64,000 nt of DNA. Origin: Bin22 sp965207275. GTDB lineage: Bacteria > Chloroflexota > Dehalococcoidia > Lucifugimonadales > UBA3495. Where the stretch lies: the NCBI GenBank assembly GCA_965207275.1, contig CBDBMH010000001.1, forward strand, positions 496,001 to 560,000, read 5' to 3'. The notes beneath the pieces are model-generated. The model was not told where the DNA came from. It did not search any database and was given only the letters and a program-made list of their open reading frames with translations. Below, in pieces: positions 59,242-64,000 of the stretch (its first letter is position 1; the number at the start of each line of letters is the position of its first letter). A program made the position numbers and the translations under genes.

Positions 59242-61886
59242 TCGCCACCCTCCTTATTGGCATTGGCGCCGTCGTTCCTCCTGCTGGTCTGCCGTCTCCG
59301 CTCCGCTTGATGGGGCGAGGGACTTCCGCCGTTCTGCTTTTCTGCCAGCAACCGGCGGTAGTCGCCGGCCTCCCGTTCCCCGGATTCGCCGCCTCCGGCG
59401 CCCTGGCCGCCGTTCTGCATCTCGGCCAGCAACCGGCGGTACTCACTGACCTTCTGCTCGCCGTCGGCTTCCCCCTCCATCAGACCGGACAGGTCATTGG
59501 ACGGCAGAGTGTAGGCGGCGGTGGCGGAGCGGATGCGTTCTGCCACGGCGGGGTCACCGTCCTCGGGCTTGCGCACCATCATGGAGAAGGCGGGCATCCG
59601 CTCCTTTCCCACAGTGGCCCGGACGTAGCAGTGGTGCACGTCCAGCGACGTGATGTCGTCCTCGGACACCCGCTCCTTGCCCAGCTCCCACACCAGTTGA
59701 CGGGCGTCGCTGCCGGCCACCTGGAACACCGCCAGGCAGCCCACGTTGGCCAGGATGGTGTCCCGCATGGTGGGGGAGAGGTCGTCCAGCTTGGCCAGGC
59801 TCTGGGTCGCCAGGATGAAGGACGCGCCGAACTTGCCCAGCTCGCTGAGCATGGACTCGTAATCGACGCCGGGCATGGACTGCATCTCGTCCACCACCAC
59901 CAATGCGCCCCGCCTTTGTGAGAATGCCAGCCCGCCCTGCTCCCTTATCACCGAGTCCACCAGGTTGAGCAGCGACGCCCCCACCAGGGCGGCCACGTCC
60001 CTCCCCACCGTTCCCTGGGAGGTGGACACCAGCAGGATGCCGCCGTCGAGGATGGTCTCCCGCAGGTCGATGGTGGAGCGGGGCTGGCCCAGGATGGCCC
60101 GCGCCCGCTTGGACGATGCGTAGTAGGAGAGTCGGGTCTGCACCGGGGCCAGGGCCTCGGCCCGGTACTGGCGGTGCCAGCTGCCGAAGTCCCTCGCCCA
60201 CCATTCCAGGATGTAGGGGTCGGAGACCTTGGCCAGCACCGAGTTGCGGTAGGGGTCATTGGACAGGAGGCGCAGCCCGTCCAGGATGGTGTGCTGCCGG
60301 TCGTCCGCCGTAGTCGGATGCTCGTTGGCCTCGTGCAGGGTCTTGACCGTCTGCTCCAGGATGGACTGCATCCTCGGCCCCCACTGCTCCCACAGGCCCC
60401 GCGCCACCCGCACGACGGAATCAGCAGTGCGGTCCCTATCGGAAAAGACGCGGGTGTCCAGCAGGTTGATGCCGGGGGCGCGGGTCTCGTCGGCCAGGTC
60501 TATCAGCCGTACCTTGTCCACCAGGGACTCGGGAACCTGTTCCAGGATTCCGGCCACCAGGTCGGCGTGGGGGTCAACCACCACGATGGCCTCGTCGTCG
60601 CGGCCCTCGGCCTTCTCGCGCAGCTTGTGGCTGACGATGTGGTGCATCAGGGTGGACTTGCCCATGCGGGTGCGTGCCACGTAGAGGTGGTGGCGGCGCA
60701 GCAGGTCCTCGGGGAAGCGGATGGGCTGCTGGGTTCCTGCCGTGGTGTCGCCCACCAGGGCGCCGCCGCTGACGCTGCGGGCCGAGGGGGACAGCGCCCG
60801 GGAGCCGGAGCGTTCCACCAGGGGCGTCTCGTCCCGCTCGCCGGGCGGGTGCCACAGCGACGCCGCTTCTCTCACTCCCAGGACGCTGCGCTTGCCGAAC
60901 AACCCGGCCCCGGACGGGTGAAGGTTCATGACCGGCACGATGGGCTTCACGCCGCCGACCTTGAACCTGGCCCCGGCGGGGTGGTCGTAGTGGCGGTAGG
61001 CGGCGGCCACCGATTCCAGCACCTCGTTGGCCCGCTGCTCCCCCACGCCGTCGGGCAGGACGGCGATGATCTCCAGCTCGCCCTCGAAGGCGATGCGGCC
61101 CACCTTCTCCTTGATCAGCAGGGGGTCGTGGACCCGGTTTCTCGCCTGCTTCCAGCGCCACCAGGCCCAGCCGGCCACGGTGATGCCCAGCAGGGAGCCG
61201 GCGGCCAGCAGCGCAGTCTTGAGGATCTCCCCCTGCTGCACCCACAGGTAGCCTCTGAGTGCAATGAGAGCGACCACGCCCAGGACGGCCATGGTCACCC
61301 CGTCCAGTTGCAGGGGCCTGGTCTGGTAGGTGTAGGAGGGGTCGGGGCGCTGGTAGCCGGGGTCCTTGAAGGCCCGCTGCTGGTGGGCCTGGGACCAGTC
61401 GGGACCCAGGGAGCGCAGCAGCAGCCGGGCCAGAACGCGCTCCCCCTCCCGCAGGTTGGAAAGGGCGCCGATGACCGACAGCAGCGGGTCGGAACCGGCG
61501 TCCAGCAGGTCGTCGTCCCGGAAGGTGCGCAGGGGCACGTACTCCGGCCCGCCGGCGCGGAGGGTCAGGCCCCAGGCGTGTTCGCCCCGGTGGACGAAGA
61601 TGGGGTCCTCCTCCACCGGCACCTGCCGGATGCGGGCCTGGGGGTAGTGGGCGGAGAGTTGGCTGCGCACCACTTGGCCGTCCTGGCAGCGGGCCAGCAG
61701 GGTGACGCCGTTGGAGTCGCCCGCCAGTTCCAGGGAGAAGGGTTCGGGGACGGCGATGGACTGGAGCAGGTTCTCGACACCCAGCAGGGTACGCTCGCCG
61801 GTCCTGGGCGGCGTCACCGCCAGCAGGAAGGGAGGGCGCTTGTTGCGCCCATCGCCGAACAGCATCTTTTTGACGTTCAATTTCAT
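59238..61886 (-). CDS. Conjugative-transfer type ATPase (HerA/TraD/VirB4-like), copy 2
   Basis: This 882-residue protein starts at ATG 61886 (AGAGG upstream). N-terminal domain 'NVKKMLFGDGRNKRPPFLLA', two hydrophobic segments near 205-255, Walker A 'ARTRMGKSTLM' near 409, Walker B 'LVVVDEMQSMPG' near 662, and a disordered C-terminus containing the short repeat 'YRRLLAEMQNGG / YRRLLAEKQNGG'. It is co-linear with copy 1 (8764-11457). It lies 34 nt after the VirB4-like gene, so copy 2 forms the fuller transfer operon. Confidence 0.8.
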   Translation of the reverse strand: MKLNVKKMLFGDGRNKRPPFLLAVTPPRTGERTLLGVENLLQSIAVPEPFSLELAGDSNGVTLLARCQDGQVVRSQLSAHYPQARIRQVPVEEDPIFVHRGEHAWGLTLRAGGPEYVPLRTFRDDDLLDAGSDPLLSVIGALSNLREGERVLARLLLRSLGPDWSQAHQQRAFKDPGYQRPDPSYTYQTRPLQLDGVTMAVLGVVALIALRGYLWVQQGEILKTALLAAGSLLGITVAGWAWWRWKQARNRVHDPLLIKEKVGRIAFEGELEIIAVLPDGVGEQRANEVLESVAAAYRHYDHPAGARFKVGGVKPIVPVMNLHPSGAGLFGKRSVLGVREAASLWHPPGERDETPLVERSGSRALSPSARSVSGGALVGDTTAGTQQPIRFPEDLLRRHHLYVARTRMGKSTLMHHIVSHKLREKAEGRDDEAIVVVDPHADLVAGILEQVPESLVDKVRLIDLADETRAPGINLLDTRVFSDRDRTADSVVRVARGLWEQWGPRMQSILEQTVKTLHEANEHPTTADDRQHTILDGLRLLSNDPYRNSVLAKVSDPYILEWWARDFGSWHRQYRAEALAPVQTRLSYYASSKRARAILGQPRSTIDLRETILDGGILLVSTSQGTVGRDVAALVGASLLNLVDSVIREQGGLAFSQRRGALVVVDEMQSMPGVDYESMLSELGKFGASFILATQSLAKLDDLSPTMRDTILANVGCLAVFQVAGSDARQLVWELGKERVSEDDITSLDVHHCYVRATVGKERMPAFSMMVRKPEDGDPAVAERIRSATAAYTLPSNDLSGLMEGEADGEQKVSEYRRLLAEMQNGGQGAGGGESGEREAGDYRRLLAEKQNGGSPSPHQAERRRQTSRRNDGANANKEGGE

Positions 61887-61920
61887 GTTGGTTGCCTCTT
61901 TCTATGGGAATTGATGGAGT

Positions 61921-64000
61921 TCAGTGCCTGGGCCCGGGCCGCCACTCGATGACCTCGGTCTCCTCGGGTGTGGCCTCGATGCGGACGGGAAAGCGGTTGC
62001 CCCGGGCCAAGAGCAGCCCGTCCCCACGGGGACAGGACAGGAGCCAGCGTTGCAGCTCCTCGGGCAGGTCGAAGGCTTCGCCCACGGTGGAGACGGCGGC
62101 GGCGTCCTGCTGCAAGAGCAGCTTGAAGGCGGCGTTCTGGAGCAGCGCCCTGCCGCTGTGGCCGGTGATAGCCCGCGAGGAGTCCTCGGAGAGGAGGTCC
62201 TGCACGTCCTGGGTGATGAACTGCAATCCCAACCGGTGCTTGCGGGCGCGTTTCGCCATCGAGACCATGAAGGCGGCCCCCTCCGGGTGCTGCATGATGC
62301 TCCACACCTCGTCCACCACCAGCAGCCGGGGCCGGGGGTCCTGGGCGGCAGCGGCCCACACCGTCTCGGTGCAGACCATCGCGGCGGCGGGACGCAACTC
62401 CGGTTCCAGCAGGTGCAGGTCGAAGACGGTGACCAACGCCTCGCGGGCCAGCAGGTCGTCGCCTTCGTCGGAGAGCAGGTCCCGCAGGCTGCCGGTGGCG
62501 AAGGGCCGCAGCAGATGGGCGATCTCCGGGGTCTCCTCTCGCAGGAAGGCGTAGAAGTCGCGGAAGCCGGTGCGCTCCCGCCTTTCGGAGTAGTAACCGG
62601 CCAGGGCGTGGTCCAGGGAGGAACGCCGCTCGGCGGACAGCCTTTCCCCCACCATCACTTCAATCAACCGCCGCAGGCTGCCGATGCGCTGGAGGAGTTC
62701 CTCCGAATCTCCCCGGTCGATGACGAAGGGGTTCATGCCCTGGCCGGGGACGCCGGGGGAGAGGACACGCCCACCGGCGGCCCTTGCCATGTCGGTGTAC
62801 TCGCCCTCGGGGTCGATGATGTAGGCCCGCACGCCCCGGCACAGCCCCCGCAGCACCCCCAGCTTGGTGGCAAAGGACTTGCCCGAACCGGAACGGGCCA
62901 GCACCGCCGTGTTTGCGTTGAGATGGGTGCCGTCGAAGGGGTCGTACACGATGGGGGCGCAGGCACGTAGGTCGATGCCGTAGAGGGTGCCGCTCCTGGT
63001 GTCCAGGTCCGGCGGCGAGAAGGGGAACAACCGCGCCAGTGACGACGTGTCCAGCGTCCGCCACACCGCCACGGCGTTCAGGCCCAGGGGCAGGGTGGAC
63101 AGCAGGCCCTCTCGCTGCCGGAAGGCCAGGTTGTCCAGCTTGCCCAGGGTGGCGGCGAAGTGGGCCCGGGCCTTCTGGGTCAGGTCCTTCAACGTGTCCT
63201 GGTCGTCGGCGTGCAATGTCACCGACAATGAGGCGTGGAACAGCCTTTCCCGGCCCCGCTGCACCTCGTCCCTGAGCCGCGACACGTCCTCCAGGGCGAT
63301 CTCCGCCTCCGGCGACATGGAGCGGCCCCGCTTGAATGAGAGGGACTGGGCCGACTCGAAGCGGACCTTCTGCCATTCCAGGGTGCGGGCCGCCTGCTCC
63401 GTGGGTATGGCGCCCAAATGGATCGACAGGTCCATGGGCGCTCCGGCGGCCATTAGCCCTTGCAGGAAGCCGGGGGCTAATGACCTGGGCCACTTGCCCA
63501 GGTGCAGGGAGCGCACCAGCTTCCCGCCGATGCGGATGTCGCGGCGGTTGACCTCGACCTCCGTCTCGGCGTCCTCGTCCATTTCGTCGGGCGAGCCTCC
63601 CAGAGCGCAGGCCAGCAGCAGCAATTTCAGGGTTTCGCCGTTCAGGGGATACACCCCGAGACCGGCCCGGACCAGCAGCCCCCTCAGCTCGTCGGCGCGG
63701 GCATGCTCGCACACGGCGTAGAACCGCCGGTCCAGGATTCCCTCCCGGGTCTCCAGCGTGGTCAGCAGCCGTCCCAGGCTGTCGGCGGCGTCTTTCGTCT
63801 GCTGGGGGAGGTCATGGGGCTGGGCCTCGGTCAATTTGTCCCTCAAGCCCTGCAAGACCGGCGGGTGCTGCCTTACCAGCAGTTGCACCGGGAAGTCCAC
63901 CGCGTTCAGGGAACCAGCGAAGGCGCCCAGCTTGGGCTCGTCCAGCTCCAGACCCATCACCTCCAGCACCGCCAGCTTCACCCCGTCCAGCCTGACCGGT
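61921..64000 (-). CDS. VirB4/TraC-like conjugation ATPase (5' end beyond window)
   Basis: About 692 residues are visible; the frame is open to the window edge (a GTG at 63981 has no RBS), so the true start lies outside. N-terminal half without strong motifs; 'VAVWRTLDTSSLARLFPF' and 'GIDLRACAPIVYDPF' precede the motor. Walker A is 'LARSGSGKSFATK' about 365 residues after GTG 63981, and 'RLLVVDEVWSIMQHPEGAAF' is Walker B. 'LGLQFITQDVQDLL' is the usual sensor segment of VirB4 proteins. VirB4 ATPases drive type IV secretion and mating-pair formation. Its presence supports a conjugative element for the right-hand backbone. Confidence 0.85.
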   Translation of the reverse strand, partial: PVRLDGVKLAVLEVMGLELDEPKLGAFAGSLNAVDFPVQLLVRQHPPVLQGLRDKLTEAQPHDLPQQTKDAADSLGRLLTTLETREGILDRRFYAVCEHARADELRGLLVRAGLGVYPLNGETLKLLLLACALGGSPDEMDEDAETEVEVNRRDIRIGGKLVRSLHLGKWPRSLAPGFLQGLMAAGAPMDLSIHLGAIPTEQAARTLEWQKVRFESAQSLSFKRGRSMSPEAEIALEDVSRLRDEVQRGRERLFHASLSVTLHADDQDTLKDLTQKARAHFAATLGKLDNLAFRQREGLLSTLPLGLNAVAVWRTLDTSSLARLFPFSPPDLDTRSGTLYGIDLRACAPIVYDPFDGTHLNANTAVLARSGSGKSFATKLGVLRGLCRGVRAYIIDPEGEYTDMARAAGGRVLSPGVPGQGMNPFVIDRGDSEELLQRIGSLRRLIEVMVGERLSAERRSSLDHALAGYYSERRERTGFRDFYAFLREETPEIAHLLRPFATGSLRDLLSDEGDDLLAREALVTVFDLHLLEPELRPAAAMVCTETVWAAAAQDPRPRLLVVDEVWSIMQHPEGAAFMVSMAKRARKHRLGLQFITQDVQDLLSEDSSRAITGHSGRALLQNAAFKLLLQQDAAAVSTVGEAFDLPEELQRWLLSCPRGDGLLLARGNRFPVRIEATPEETEVIEWRPGPRH

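Overview
The window is GC-rich, densely packed accessory DNA. It has no rRNA, tRNA or recognisable housekeeping gene. The gene content is VirB4/TraC- and HerA/TraD-like transfer ATPases, Replic_Relax-type proteins, arrays of small HTH proteins, large serine recombinases, insertion sequences, several anti-phage-type operons and one giant repeat-rich surface protein. The protein style (Calx-beta-like repeat surface protein, Uma2 family protein, recombinases with an 'IPMP...GGPDW' tail) suggests an environmental Chloroflexota or similar GC-rich, possibly host-associated lineage. That assignment is inference.

Layout. 0-2.5 kb: an XRE regulator facing a divergent five-gene operon of small HTH proteins. 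2.5-7 kb: a DUF262-HNH nuclease with its own sigma70-like promoter, then a HEPN/ApeA-like protein. 7-15.2 kb: a Replic_Relax protein and transfer ATPase (copy 1), two operator-like palindromes, a divergent HTH protein, about 1.4 kb of non-coding DNA and a triple-HTH protein. 16.2-22.8 kb: a dynamin-like GTPase gene split by two tandem identical IS1380-type elements, followed by the wreck of a third Replic_Relax gene. 23-33 kb: a restriction/defence-type operon (HTH, PLD-SNF2 helicase, zinc/HEPN-like protein, Eco57I-type methylase, HNH nuclease) whose helicase start codon is cut off by an IS630 element. 33-37.4 kb: two unknown proteins, a CD-NTase (cGAS/DncV-like), a SLOG-domain protein and a DprA-like pseudogene. 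37.9-42.2 kb: a 1429-residue SIR2-TPR-GreAB-C-PIN-like fusion. 43.6-49.8 kb: a 2038-residue secreted repeat protein behind a 20-C homopolymer. 50-52 kb: a Uma2 protein and debris. 52.7-56.2 kb: two large serine recombinases converging tail-to-tail with overlapping ends. 56.2-64 kb: the second copy of the HTH / Replic_Relax / transfer-ATPase module, joined here to a VirB4-like ATPase that runs off the window.

How it fits together. Two homologous, diverged mobile-element backbones (plus one relic) bracket a defence island. The island has been worn by transposition and mutation: two defence-type genes are interrupted by IS elements at sites where removing the IS and one target duplication restores the exact reading frame, and one DprA-like gene carries two nonsense codons. 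The most promising undescribed biology is (i) the CD-NTase/SLOG/DprA-like cluster beside the SIR2-TPR-GreAB-C-PIN fusion and (ii) a probable phase-variation switch, in which a good ribosome site and GTG codon lie upstream of the C20 tract, one nucleotide out of frame with the giant surface protein.
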